From NCBI GenBank assembly GCA_900470195.1, contig UEIJ01000005.1:62001-126000 (forward strand): a stretch of DNA of 64,000 nucleotides, written 5' to 3'. This stretch comes from Hyphomicrobiales bacterium. GTDB lineage: Bacteria > Pseudomonadota > Alphaproteobacteria > Rhizobiales > Rhizobiaceae. Positions 33,518-42,145 of this stretch are shown here, piece after piece. How positions within the stretch are numbered: the stretch's first letter is position 1; each line of letters starts with the position of its first letter. A program made the position numbers and the translations under genes. Under the pieces are notes generated by a model. It saw only the letters and a program-made list of their open reading frames with translations. It had not been told where the DNA came from and ran no database searches.

Positions 33518-35137
33518 ATGGCAGAAGCAAGCGCCGCCGATCTTTTTCCTCTTGGTGAAGACGACACCCCTTACCGCAAGCTGACTTCCGATTACGTTTC
33601 TGTCGACACCTTCAAGGGACAGGAAATCCTGACGGTTGATCCGGAAGGGCTTCGCCTGCTTTCGGAATCGGCTTTTGCCGATATCAACCATCTGCTGCGC
33701 CCCGGTCATCTTCAGCAACTCGCCAAAATCCTCGAAGACCCCGAAGCGACCGATAATGACCGTTTCGTTGCCTACGATCTCCTGAAGAACGCCAATATTG
33801 CAGCAGGCGGCGTGCTGCCCATGTGTCAGGATACCGGCACGGCCATCATCATGGGCAAGAAGGGTCGTCGCGTCTGGACCGAAGGCGGCGATGCCGACGC
33901 GCTGGGCGCAGGCGTTCTCGACGCCTACAACAAGAAGAACCTGCGTTATTCGCAGCTGGCGCCTCTGTCGATGTTCGAGGAAAAGAACACCAAGAACAAT
34001 CTGCCTGCGCAGATCGATATCTATGAGGAAGGCGGAGACGCCTACAAGTTCCTTTTCGTCGCCAAGGGCGGCGGATCGGCGAACAAGACGTTTCTCTATC
34101 AGGGAACGCCATCGCTCCTCACGCACGACCGCATGATCGATTTCCTCAAGGACAAGATTCTGAGCCTCGGTACAGCCGCCTGCCCGCCTTACCATCTGGC
34201 GATCGTCATCGGCGGCACCTCGGCCGAGATGAACCTGAAGACGGTCAAGCTTGCCTCGACGCGCTATCTGGACAGCCTGCCGACCAAGGGCTCCGAAACC
34301 GGACACGCCTTCCGCGACCTCGAAATGGAAGCGGAAATTCATAAACTCACACAATCGCTTGGTGTCGGGGCGCAGTTCGGCGGCAAATATTTCTGCCATG
34401 ACGTGCGCGTCATTCGCCTGCCCCGCCATGGCGCTTCACTGCCGATCGGCATTGGCGTTTCCTGCTCTGCGGATCGTCAGGCCAAGGGCAAGATCACCAA
34501 GGACGGCATCTTCCTGGAAAAGCTTGAAACCAATCCGGCCAAATACATGCCGGACATTGACGAGGAAAAACTGTCGTCGCATGTGGTCAAGATCGACCTC
34601 AACCAGCCGATGCAGGACATTCTCAAGGAATTGTCGAGGCATCCGGTGAAGACGCGCCTGTCGCTTACCGGGCCGATCATCGTGGCACGCGATCTGGCGC
34701 ATGCCAAGATTCGCGAGCGGCTTGAAAATGGCGAAGCCATGCCGGATTATTTCAAGAACCACCCGATCTATTATGCAGGCCCGGCCAAGACGCCTGCCGG
34801 GTACGCCTCCGGCTCGTTCGGCCCGACCACAGCTGGCCGCATGGATTCCTATGTGGACCAGTTCCAGTCCTTCGGCGGTTCGATGGTGATGCTCGCCAAG
34901 GGCAACCGTTCGCGCCAGGTGCGTGAAGCCTGCGGCCAGCACGGCGGCTTCTATCTGGGTTCCATCGGTGGCCCGGCTGCCCGCCTGGCGCAGGATTGCA
35001 TCAAGAAGGTCGAGGTCGTCGAATATCCGGAACTCGGCATGGAAGCGATCTGGCGCATCGAAGTGGAAGATTTCCCGGCCTTCATCGTCATCGATGACAA
35101 GGGCAACGATTTCTTCAAGGAGCTCAATCTGGGCTAA
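33518..35137 (+). CDS. fumarate hydratase, class I
   Basis: A 539-residue [4Fe-4S] fumarase of the FumA/FumB type, converting fumarate to malate in the TCA cycle. The N-terminal alpha part includes [16 protein letters not shown], with one cluster Cys; further conserved Cys are in [11 protein letters not shown] and [10 protein letters not shown]. The C-terminal beta part contains [10 protein letters not shown]-type [16 protein letters not shown] and [11 protein letters not shown]. The ATG at 33518 has a GAGG site and begins [22 protein letters not shown]. Followed by its own terminator. Confidence 0.94.
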   Translation: MAEASAADLFPLGEDDTPYRKLTSDYVSVDTFKGQEILTVDPEGLRLLSESAFADINHLLRPGHLQQLAKILEDPEATDNDRFVAYDLLKNANIAAGGVLPMCQDTGTAIIMGKKGRRVWTEGGDADALGAGVLDAYNKKNLRYSQLAPLSMFEEKNTKNNLPAQIDIYEEGGDAYKFLFVAKGGGSANKTFLYQGTPSLLTHDRMIDFLKDKILSLGTAACPPYHLAIVIGGTSAEMNLKTVKLASTRYLDSLPTKGSETGHAFRDLEMEAEIHKLTQSLGVGAQFGGKYFCHDVRVIRLPRHGASLPIGIGVSCSADRQAKGKITKDGIFLEKLETNPAKYMPDIDEEKLSSHVVKIDLNQPMQDILKELSRHPVKTRLSLTGPIIVARDLAHAKIRERLENGEAMPDYFKNHPIYYAGPAKTPAGYASGSFGPTTAGRMDSYVDQFQSFGGSMVMLAKGNRSRQVREACGQHGGFYLGSIGGPAARLAQDCIKKVEVVEYPELGMEAIWRIEVEDFPAFIVIDDKGNDFFKELNLG

Positions 35138-35165
35138 GCAGTTCAAGCAAAGAGACAGGAAATGG

Positions 35166-35187
35166 GGGCGGCGCAAGCCGCCCTTTT
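35166..35187 (+). terminator. terminator after fumarase
   Basis: A perfect 7-bp stem (GGGCGGC / GCCGCCC), loop GCAA, followed by TTTT. It may also serve the convergent SDR gene, which ends a few bases beyond. Confidence 0.85.
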
Positions 35188-35191
35188 CGTT

Positions 35192-35938
35192 TCAGGCGTT
35201 TGCCCCACCATCAACCGTGAGGGAGGCTCCCGACACGAAGCGTCCTTCCGGGCTTGCAAGCCAGGCCACCAGACTTGCTATATCGTCGGGCGAACCGAAA
35301 CTGCCTGTAGCGATGCGTTCGCGCTGCTGTTCCGCATGGTCGCCTGCTGCCGGATTCATGTCGGTATCGGTCGAGCCGGGGTGAACGACATTGACCGTGA
35401 CGCCTTTGGGGCCGAGATCACGTGCCAGACCTTTCGTCAGACCGATCAGCGCCGCCTTGCTTGCCGCATAAAGGCTGATGCCCGGCCAAGGCACGCTTTC
35501 GGCGAGGTTGGAGCCGATGGTGATAACGCGCCCGCCCGCACCGAGATGCGGTGCGGCAGCCGATACAGCAGCAAAGACCGCGCGAAAATTCACCGCCATT
35601 ACGTCATCGAAATCGGCGAGCGTGACCTGTTCCAGCGGGGCCGCATGCCAGATGCCGGCGCTGTTGACCAATATATCCAGACGACCGAATTCCTTGACCG
35701 TTTTATCTATGGCCGCAGCAATCTGGCTGGCGTCGCGATTGTCGGCTCTCAACGCCAGCGCCTTGCCACCATTGGCCACGATTTCCGAAACCACAGTATC
35801 GGCTTTTTCCTTGCCATTCACATAGGTGATGACAACTGCCGCACCATCTTTCCCAAGCCGCCGTGCAATTGCAGCGCCAATGCCACGACTTCCGCCAGTG
35901 ACGAAAGCAACTTTCCCGTTCAGAGCTTCTGCTGGCAT
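35192..35938 (-). CDS. SDR family oxidoreductase
   Basis: A 248-residue short-chain dehydrogenase/reductase. The N-terminal cofactor loop is VTGGSRGIGAAIARRLG, NSAG appears near residue 87, the catalytic Ser/Tyr/Lys includes ITIGS and LYAASKAAL, and the C-terminus is GASLTVDGGANA. The Ser-Arg after the Gly-rich loop favours NADP. The start at 35938 has an AAGGA site. It is divergent from a TetR regulator with shared repeats in between, so the regulator probably controls it. Substrate unknown. Confidence 0.9.
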   Translation of the reverse strand: MPAEALNGKVAFVTGGSRGIGAAIARRLGKDGAAVVITYVNGKEKADTVVSEIVANGGKALALRADNRDASQIAAAIDKTVKEFGRLDILVNSAGIWHAAPLEQVTLADFDDVMAVNFRAVFAAVSAAAPHLGAGGRVITIGSNLAESVPWPGISLYAASKAALIGLTKGLARDLGPKGVTVNVVHPGSTDTDMNPAAGDHAEQQRERIATGSFGSPDDIASLVAWLASPEGRFVSGASLTVDGGANA

Positions 35939-35947
35939 GCCATTTCC

Positions 35948-36027
35948 TTTCTGTAACGATTGATACATAAAGGCTGACAGGCTTGCGCAGAGCCGTCAAG
36001 TGATTTATTTAATGATCGATACAGAAA
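35948..36027. promoter_or_regulatory. inverted operator-like sites between SDR and TetR genes
   Basis: TTTCTGTAACGAT at 35948-35960 and its near-inverse ATCGATACAGAAA at 36015-36027 lie at the two ends of the divergent promoter region. Both cores share GAT-GATACA. Candidate TetR operators, by position. Confidence 0.5.
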
Positions 36028-36036
36028 GGAGAGATC

Positions 36037-36648
36037 GTGGCAGACAAAGGACGCCCCCGCAGCTTCGACCGCGAAACAGCGTTGCGTACTGCAATGCTCA
36101 AATTCTGGGAAAAAGGTTTCGATGGCGCATCTCTGGCCGATCTGACAACGGCCATGGGCATCAATGCGCCCAGTCTTTATGCCGCATTTGGGAGCAAGGA
36201 AGAGCTTTATCTCGAATCCCTGGCCCTCTATGCCGGTGAAGTCGGGGGAGAAATCTGGTCTGCGCTGGATGAAACAGCAGATGTGCGCCAAGCCTTCGAG
36301 AAATTTCTCCACGCGACGATCGACGCTTATTGCCAGACATCGGTGCCACGGGGATGCATGATTGCACTCGATGCATTGCATCGCACCCAGTCAAGCGACA
36401 AGGTTTGCACAGTGCTGCGTAACCACCGCCTGACCAATATCGAAATTCTGCAGAAACGGCTCGAACGTGGCATTCGCGACGGCGACATTCCTCTATCGGT
36501 CGATTGCCACGCAGCCGCAACCTTTTACGCAACGGTACAGAACGGCATGTCCATTCTGGCGCGCGACGGCGGAACGCGAGCAGACCTCACCGCAACGGCG
36601 CTGGGCGCCATGGCGGCGTGGGACGAACTTGTTCTTAGCAAGGCCTAA
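36037..36648 (+). CDS. TetR family transcriptional regulator
   Basis: A 203-residue repressor-type protein. The N-terminal HTH is RETALRTAMLKFWEKGFDGASLADLTTAMGINAPSLYAAFGSKEELY, followed by a helical ligand domain similar to AcrR/AefR proteins. It starts at a GTG with an AGGAG site. It is divergent from the SDR gene and likely regulates both. Its stop directly abuts the stop of the convergent hydrolase. Confidence 0.92.
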   Translation: MADKGRPRSFDRETALRTAMLKFWEKGFDGASLADLTTAMGINAPSLYAAFGSKEELYLESLALYAGEVGGEIWSALDETADVRQAFEKFLHATIDAYCQTSVPRGCMIALDALHRTQSSDKVCTVLRNHRLTNIEILQKRLERGIRDGDIPLSVDCHAAATFYATVQNGMSILARDGGTRADLTATALGAMAAWDELVLSKA

Positions 36649-37554
36649 TCAGGCAACCAGTCTTAATTTCGGGCCGTCATCAAGATAATCCGCCACCAAT
36701 GACGCCACCTCGGCACTCGCGATGATGCGGCGATGCCCCAAGCCATCCGCCCAGTGCACCGTGACATGAGAGCCTGCCTTGCCGGCTGCTTCCGCGCAGA
36801 TGGCGGGCACTTCCTTATCGTCATGTGCGTGAATGACCAGCGTCGGTATCGTCATGCGGCGCAGGAGCACGTCGGTATCGAAATCGGTGATCGGGCGCGC
36901 TGCGATGTGGCGAACCTGTTCCTTCATGGCGTGACGCGCGTCGCGCCCCAGCCCCAGCACTCTGCCGAAACCGTCAAAAACACCCGCAATCGAGTGCGGA
37001 GAAGCAATCGTGACCAGTCTGGCCGGACGATGTGACCGGTAGCAACCGACGGAACCCGCAGCAGCATTGATGATGACAGCGCCCCCGAACGAGTGACCGA
37101 TCATTGCATCGAATGGACCATACTGACGCCACGCCACATCCACTGCGGCGATTGCCTGTATCATGTTGAGCGTGCGGCCCGCCGATGCGCCATGCCCCGG
37201 CAGGTCTATCGAGACGACCCGTTCGCCACGGGCGACAAGTTCGCGAATGATTGTCATCATATCGGCGGTGCGCGATCCCCACCCGTGGACGACGAGTGAC
37301 GTTCGCCCGACATGGACCTCCGGCTCGAACAGATAGGTTGCAATAAGCCCGCGGTCGATAATCAGATCGAGCCGCTTTGCCTGACCGAGTTCCGTGTTCG
37401 CTTTTTGGAGGCGCGCCGCATAGGCCTTGTTTTTCGGCTTGCGGCTTGGCGTTCGACAAAAAATCCTGAATGCGGCGCGGCCCGCCTTATCGGCATCAAT
37501 GCGTCCGAGCACACCCAGGCCGAATCGCGTAACCTGCAAAGAGAACGATGTCAT
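36649..37554 (-). CDS. alpha/beta hydrolase
   Basis: A 301-residue alpha/beta-fold hydrolase. The oxyanion area is VVHGWGSRTADM, the nucleophile elbow GHSFGG, an acidic residue in HAHDDKEVP and the catalytic His in GLGHRRI. The N-terminal 60 residues are basic and may be a membrane or substrate contact. Divergent from a MarR gene across a strong palindrome, which suggests control by that regulator. Substrate unknown. Confidence 0.88.
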   Translation of the reverse strand: MTSFSLQVTRFGLGVLGRIDADKAGRAAFRIFCRTPSRKPKNKAYAARLQKANTELGQAKRLDLIIDRGLIATYLFEPEVHVGRTSLVVHGWGSRTADMMTIIRELVARGERVVSIDLPGHGASAGRTLNMIQAIAAVDVAWRQYGPFDAMIGHSFGGAVIINAAAGSVGCYRSHRPARLVTIASPHSIAGVFDGFGRVLGLGRDARHAMKEQVRHIAARPITDFDTDVLLRRMTIPTLVIHAHDDKEVPAICAEAAGKAGSHVTVHWADGLGHRRIIASAEVASLVADYLDDGPKLRLVA

Positions 37555-37564
37555 GACAGGGCCT

Positions 37565-37594
37565 CAATTATGTTCAATCATGAACAAATAATTG
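37565..37594. promoter_or_regulatory. nested palindrome in hydrolase/MarR promoter region
   Basis: Outer arms CAATTAT (37565-37571) and ATAATTG (37588-37594) enclose inner arms GTTCA (37572-37576) and TGAAC (37581-37585). It is the only strong dyad in this 47-base divergent promoter region and is the likely MarR operator. Confidence 0.65.
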
Positions 37595-37601
37595 TACAAG
37601 A

Positions 37602-38066
37602 ATGAACAAAATGCAAGACGAGACTCAAAAACTGCCGTGGGACAATCCGCGCTTCAAGAACTGGATCGCCGTCGCGCGCGCCGGCAAGGCGGTGGAACGC
37701 GCCCTCTCCCAGGAACTGTCGACCTTCGATCTGAAAATCGCCGACCTCGATGTGCTGATGAATATCTATCGCCATCCCGGCGAATCCCAGCACGATCTTG
37801 CGCGCCGCATTCTTGTCGGGCGCTCAAACATCACCATGCTATTGCCGAAGCTCGAAAAACGCGGCTTGCTGGTGCGCGAAGGCGACCCGGCGGACAAGCG
37901 CGTGATGCGCCTGACCCTGACCGCCAAGGGCGAAAAGCTGCTGGGACACGCGCTGACTGCTTATACGGAACTGATCGACCGCGTCATGGCGCAGTCGACA
38001 GCCGCGCAATGCAACGCAATGGGCGATGTGATGCGCCGCATCTGCGACATGCTTGAGAAAGAATAG
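37602..38066 (+). CDS. MarR family transcriptional regulator
   Basis: A 154-residue winged-helix regulator: LDVLMNIYRHPGESQHDLARRILVGRSNITMLLPKLEKRGLLVREGDPADKRVMRLTLTAKG covers helix-turn-helix and wing, including the conserved D-R pair. It is divergent from the alpha/beta hydrolase. An ATG three codons later (37611) is an alternative start. The ligand is unknown. Confidence 0.91.
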   Translation: MNKMQDETQKLPWDNPRFKNWIAVARAGKAVERALSQELSTFDLKIADLDVLMNIYRHPGESQHDLARRILVGRSNITMLLPKLEKRGLLVREGDPADKRVMRLTLTAKGEKLLGHALTAYTELIDRVMAQSTAAQCNAMGDVMRRICDMLEKE

Positions 38067-38068
38067 GC

Positions 38069-38428
38069 TCAGCGATCCCGCTTGAGCCCCTTCTCGGCAA
38101 GTTCATCGAGATAGGTTTGCCACAACGTCACCTTCTCGGTGCCAAGCTTGTGGAGATAGGTCCACGAAAACAGACCGGTGTCGTGCATGTCGTCGAAAGT
38201 TATTCGGACAGCATAATTGCCGACCGGCTCGACCTTCATGATTTCGACATTGCGCTTGCCGCCAACCGTGACGCGCTGCTCCGGTGAATGGCCTTGCACT
38301 TCTGCGGAAGGTGACAGCACACGCAGCAATTCGGCGGTCAGCTCGAACTTCTGGCCATCGTCGAACGCCACCGTCAGCAGTTTGCGGTCGTGCGAAACGC
38401 GCAATTCAGTTGGCCAGACTTCGCTCAT
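38069..38428 (-). CDS. DUF971 (gamma-butyrobetaine-hydroxylase-like N-terminal) protein
   Basis: A 119-residue protein of the DUF971 family: WPTELRVSHDRKLLTVAFDDGQKFELTAELLRVLSPSAEVQGH, then a C-terminal YAVRITFDDMHDTGLFSWTYLHKLG. The start at 38428 has GGAG nine bases upstream; a longer upstream frame has no family match. Family members often occur near Fe-S assembly genes; here it sits between a MarR gene and moaA (an Fe-S enzyme). No enzymatic role is known. Confidence 0.83.
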   Translation of the reverse strand: MSEVWPTELRVSHDRKLLTVAFDDGQKFELTAELLRVLSPSAEVQGHSPEQRVTVGGKRNVEIMKVEPVGNYAVRITFDDMHDTGLFSWTYLHKLGTEKVTLWQTYLDELAEKGLKRDR

Positions 38429-38609
38429 CACCATTCTCCAGCTGGGTTCTTCGCCAGCTTTTGATAGGCCCCGCGTTAAAATATCGCAATAGCCGCGATC
38501 ATTATTGAAAGAGCTTCGCGTGCGTGAAACTGGACAAGGAGGCCCGCATTTCCTATTTCTAGGGAAACGGTGCGGATATTCCTCCGCATCAAGCGGAAAC
38601 AACGGCTTA

Positions 38610-39647
38610 ATGATGTACGCAAACCAAGCACAGCCACTTGTTTCCCCGAATGGACCCATGATCGATCCTTTCGGGCGTGCCGTTACCTATCTTCGGGTTT
38701 CGGTGACGGATCGGTGCGATTTCCGCTGCACCTATTGCATGGCGGAACATATGACATTCCTGCCCAAGAAGGATTTGCTGACGCTTGAGGAACTGGACCG
38801 CCTCTGCACCGCCTTCATCGACAAAGGTGTGCGGAAACTGCGCCTGACCGGCGGCGAGCCGCTGGTGCGCAAGAATATAATGCACCTCATCCGGCAGCTT
38901 TCGCGCCATCTGAAATCCGGCGCTCTCGACGAATTGACGCTGACGACGAACGGATCCCAGCTCGCGCGTTTTGCTGATGAACTGGCGGATTGCGGCGTGC
39001 GGCGTATCAATGTTTCGCTGGATACGCTCGATCTGGAAAAATTCCATCAGATTACCCGTTGGGGTGATCTGCCCCGCGTTCTTGAGGGGATTGAGGCTGC
39101 ACAGCGTGCGGGTATCCGCGTCAAGATCAATGCCGTCGCACTGAAGGATTTCAACGAGCACGAGATTCCTGAACTGATCCGCTGGGCCCATGGCCGCGGC
39201 ATGGACATGACGCTCATCGAAACAATGCCGATGGGCGAAATCGAGTTTGACCGCACAGACCAGTACCTGCCGCTTTCGCAGGTGCGCGAGGAACTCTCGC
39301 AGCAATTCACACTTTCCGATGTTCCTTACCGAACGGGCGGTCCTGCCCGCTATGTGACGATTGCCGAAACGGGCGGACGGCTCGGGTTTATCACGCCGTT
39401 GACCCATAATTTCTGCGAAAGCTGCAATCGCGTGCGGCTCACCTGCACCGGCATGCTCTATATGTGCCTTGGCCAGAACGACGATGCAGATCTGCGCAAG
39501 GCCTTGCGGGAGAGCGAAAGCGATCTGCTTCTCAGCCAGGCTATCGATGAAGCCATTTCGCGCAAGCCGAAGGGGCACGATTTCATCATCGACCGCGATC
39601 ATAATCGCCCAGCGGTTGCGCGCCACATGAGCCTTACCGGCGGTTGA
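38610..39647 (+). CDS. moaA: GTP 3',8-cyclase MoaA
   Basis: Radical-SAM enzyme for the first step of molybdenum cofactor synthesis. The N-terminal cluster motif is CDFRCTYC, the SAM-binding [10 protein letters not shown] follows, and the second, C-terminal cluster is in [20 protein letters not shown]. The protein ends in Gly-Gly (SLTGG), which MoaA needs for activity. Start uncertain: ATGs at 38610, 38613 and 38658 are all in frame. It heads a run with an EamA transporter, mobA and mobB. Confidence 0.93.
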   Translation: MMYANQAQPLVSPNGPMIDPFGRAVTYLRVSVTDRCDFRCTYCMAEHMTFLPKKDLLTLEELDRLCTAFIDKGVRKLRLTGGEPLVRKNIMHLIRQLSRHLKSGALDELTLTTNGSQLARFADELADCGVRRINVSLDTLDLEKFHQITRWGDLPRVLEGIEAAQRAGIRVKINAVALKDFNEHEIPELIRWAHGRGMDMTLIETMPMGEIEFDRTDQYLPLSQVREELSQQFTLSDVPYRTGGPARYVTIAETGGRLGFITPLTHNFCESCNRVRLTCTGMLYMCLGQNDDADLRKALRESESDLLLSQAIDEAISRKPKGHDFIIDRDHNRPAVARHMSLTGG

Positions 39648-39750
39648 CCGGTTTATACTTAAAAAACCAACAGCCTGAAATAATTGTCGCGAGATCGACT
39701 TTAACGCGCTATGCAATCCAAGGCTCAGGGCCTAAACCGGATTCTGTATC

Positions 39751-40674
39751 GTGCCGCAATCAGCAAATTTTCGTGCAAGTATTTTCATGCTTCTCGCCAT
39801 GGGGACCTTTACCATCGGCGATACGATTACAAAATACCTCCTGACCGAGATGAATAGCGGGCAGTATATGCTGGTCCGCGGCATATTCGCGACGGCGCTG
39901 ATCGGTTTGCTGGCCTGGCGCCACGGGGCGTTGCGTAATCTTTCGCTGGAAAGAATGACGATCCTGCGGGTTGTGGGCGAAGTCGTCGCGACGATCACCT
40001 ATATTTATTCGCTCGGCCATCTTTCCCAGGCATTCTGTTCTGCCGTCTTTCAGGCAACGCCGCTTGTCGTGACGCTTGGGGCAGCGCTCTTCCTGAAGGA
40101 GAAAGTGGGCTGGCGCCGCTGGTGCTGTATTCTTGTCGGTCTGGTGGGCGTTCTCATCATCATACGGCCTGGAACGGATGGCGCTGCAAGTCTCACCGCT
40201 GTCGCGGTGCTTCTGGCCAGCGTCTGTTTTGCCGCGACGCGAGACATTGCCACGCGCCGCGTGCCGGCCCACGTACCTACCCTCTATCTGTCGACATTGA
40301 CGGCTGGCGCCATAACTCTGACGGGCGGCGCGCTGACAGTTCCAATGGGAGGATGGCAACCGCTCGGAATTTCAGCAGTCGGCGCAATGGCCATTGCCGC
40401 TGTTCTTCTTCTCGTCGGCTATCATTTCATCATTCTGGCCATGCGCGAAGGCGAAGTTTCGTTCGTTTCGCCGTTCCGCTATTCCAGCCTTCTCTGGGCT
40501 ATCGGCCTCAGCACTTTGATCTTCGGCGAAGCGCCCGACATACACACGATCATCGGGTCGGTTCTGGTGGTCGGAAGCGGCGTCTACATGGTCTACCGCG
40601 AAAACGTGCTGAAAAAGCGGGAACGCAACAAGAGTACGCTTGCGACGATCCCCACCGGCGTGGAGCCCTCATGA
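39751..40674 (+). CDS. EamA (DMT) family transporter
   Basis: A 307-residue inner-membrane protein with ten predicted helices in two EamA repeats, of the RhaT/DMT superfamily (drug or metabolite export). It starts at a GTG and ends overlapping mobA (ATGA), so it is translated with the molybdenum cofactor genes. The C-terminus is soluble and basic. Its substrate is unknown. Its position suggests, but does not show, a link to cofactor or nucleotide traffic. Confidence 0.88.
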   Translation: MPQSANFRASIFMLLAMGTFTIGDTITKYLLTEMNSGQYMLVRGIFATALIGLLAWRHGALRNLSLERMTILRVVGEVVATITYIYSLGHLSQAFCSAVFQATPLVVTLGAALFLKEKVGWRRWCCILVGLVGVLIIIRPGTDGAASLTAVAVLLASVCFAATRDIATRRVPAHVPTLYLSTLTAGAITLTGGALTVPMGGWQPLGISAVGAMAIAAVLLLVGYHFIILAMREGEVSFVSPFRYSSLLWAIGLSTLIFGEAPDIHTIIGSVLVVGSGVYMVYRENVLKKRERNKSTLATIPTGVEPS

Positions 40675-41303
40675 TTGCAGGGGCCATCATCGCCGGCGGG
40701 CTTTCCAGCCGCATGCAGGAAGGTGGCGTTGCGGGTGACAAGTTCCTCCAACCGCTCGATAACACCAGCTCTGTGATTGCGCACGTCATCAGGCGGATCA
40801 AACCGCAGGTCGAAACTCTCATCGTCAACGCGAACAGCGATGATCCCCGTCTGGCCGATCTCGGCCTGCCAATCATAAAGGACCGGCCCTCACAACATGG
40901 CGGTCCGCTGGTTGGCGTCCTGACGGCGCTGATGCACGCGCGAGAGTCGCGCCTTCTTCTGACGACGTCGGCGGACACGCCATTCCTGCCCCACGATCTC
41001 ACAAGCCGCCTTCTTTCGCGTCGCGATCGAACCGGAGCCCGCATCATCCTCGCCAGCTCGCTTGAACGAATCCATCCGATTTTCGGTCTGTGGGAAACCG
41101 GATTGGCGGATGAGTTGTCCGTCTGGCTCTCCGACACCGACAGGGCGAGCGTCCTTGCATTCGCAGAGCACATAGGTTTTGAGACAGTCGATTTTCCGAT
41201 TGCCTTCGCTGGCGATCGCACGGAAACATACGATCCGTTCTTCAACATCAACCGGCCCGACGATCTCGCCGTGGCCCGAAAACTGGCTGGAGCGATGGAA
41301 TGA
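40671..41303 (+). CDS. mobA: molybdenum cofactor guanylyltransferase MobA
   Basis: Adds GMP to molybdopterin to give the MGD form of the cofactor. The 210-residue protein has the nucleotidyltransferase start AGAIIAGGLSSRM, a Lys in GDKFLQPL and the metal-site segment TTSADTPFLP. HPIFGLW and a late NINRPDDL complete the family pattern. ATGA overlaps link it to the transporter before it and mobB after it. Confidence 0.93.
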   Translation: MIAGAIIAGGLSSRMQEGGVAGDKFLQPLDNTSSVIAHVIRRIKPQVETLIVNANSDDPRLADLGLPIIKDRPSQHGGPLVGVLTALMHARESRLLLTTSADTPFLPHDLTSRLLSRRDRTGARIILASSLERIHPIFGLWETGLADELSVWLSDTDRASVLAFAEHIGFETVDFPIAFAGDRTETYDPFFNINRPDDLAVARKLAGAME

Positions 41304-41803
41304 ACCAGAAGCTTTTTGGCATTACCGGCTGGAAAAACTCCGGCAAGACAACAATGACCGAACGTCTGGTTACGTGCCTTACTGCACGCGGATATCGTAT
41401 CGCCACAATCAAGCACGCCCATCATAACTTCGACATCGACCATGAAGGAACCGATTCCTGGCGGCATCGAAAGGCCGGAGCGGCGGAAGTGGCTATCGTT
41501 TCATCGCAACGCTACGCGATCATGCATGAAAGTTTCGGTGAAGCGGAACCTTCCCTTTGGGGTATCGCCGCCAAGCTGGCGCCTTGCGATCTGGTTCTGG
41601 TCGAAGGCTATAAGAATGAAACGCACAAGAAAATCGAATTGCGCCGTCAAGGAAGCCATGAGGGGCCATCGCTTTCCACCAATGACCCGACGATCGTCGC
41701 CATCGCCAGCGATCAACCTCATCCCGGGGAAAACGTACCCGTGTTTCGTATCGACGATATCGAGAAAATAGCCGATTTTATCGAGCGGGAGATGGCTATC
41801 TGA
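41300..41803 (+). CDS. mobB: molybdopterin-guanine dinucleotide biosynthesis protein MobB
   Basis: A 167-residue GTP-binding accessory protein that assists MobA. The P-loop is GWKNSGKTTM, followed by IKHAHHNFDIDHEGTDSWRHRKAGA, the characteristic MobB switch segment, and LVLVEGYKNE. It overlaps mobA by four bases and is the last gene of the run. Confidence 0.94.
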   Translation: MNQKLFGITGWKNSGKTTMTERLVTCLTARGYRIATIKHAHHNFDIDHEGTDSWRHRKAGAAEVAIVSSQRYAIMHESFGEAEPSLWGIAAKLAPCDLVLVEGYKNETHKKIELRRQGSHEGPSLSTNDPTIVAIASDQPHPGENVPVFRIDDIEKIADFIEREMAI

Positions 41804-42145
41804 GCACCTCCCTAAAATTGACCCCTACAATAGTGATTTCTATCGTAGTTTGAGAAAAGCATGCAGAAACCACCGAGAAATCCCCTTTCACGACACACAA
41901 TTTAATTACTCGAACCATCTTGCCAATCGTCTGAAAATGGTGGGAATATCGTCGACGGTTGGGATGGTGGAGGCGGAAGCGCGAAAAAATATTGCGCATG
42001 ATCGGCTCAACCATCTATTGGTAGTGACAGGGGGATTCCGCTACCAGCCGTGCAATTTAAAGTTACACGGTAGCGGCTACCCCTAAAGCGGCTGAACCAG
42101 AAGAAATAATCAGGGAACCAGCCAGAACAAACGAGAGGACTGAAA
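41804..42145. other. intergenic leader of the amino-acid ABC operon
   Basis: About 340 bases after mobB. No convincing gene. It holds a stem-loop (listed separately) and presumably the promoter for the binding-protein operon. Confidence 0.5.
42039..42076 (+). promoter_or_regulatory. stem-loop in the leader of the binding-protein operon
   Basis: CCGCTACC-AGC-CGTG pairs with CACGGTAGCGG across a 13-base A/T loop (11 pairs with a 3-base bulge). No T run follows, so it is not a standard terminator. It could be a leader structure or an operator. Confidence 0.45.
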
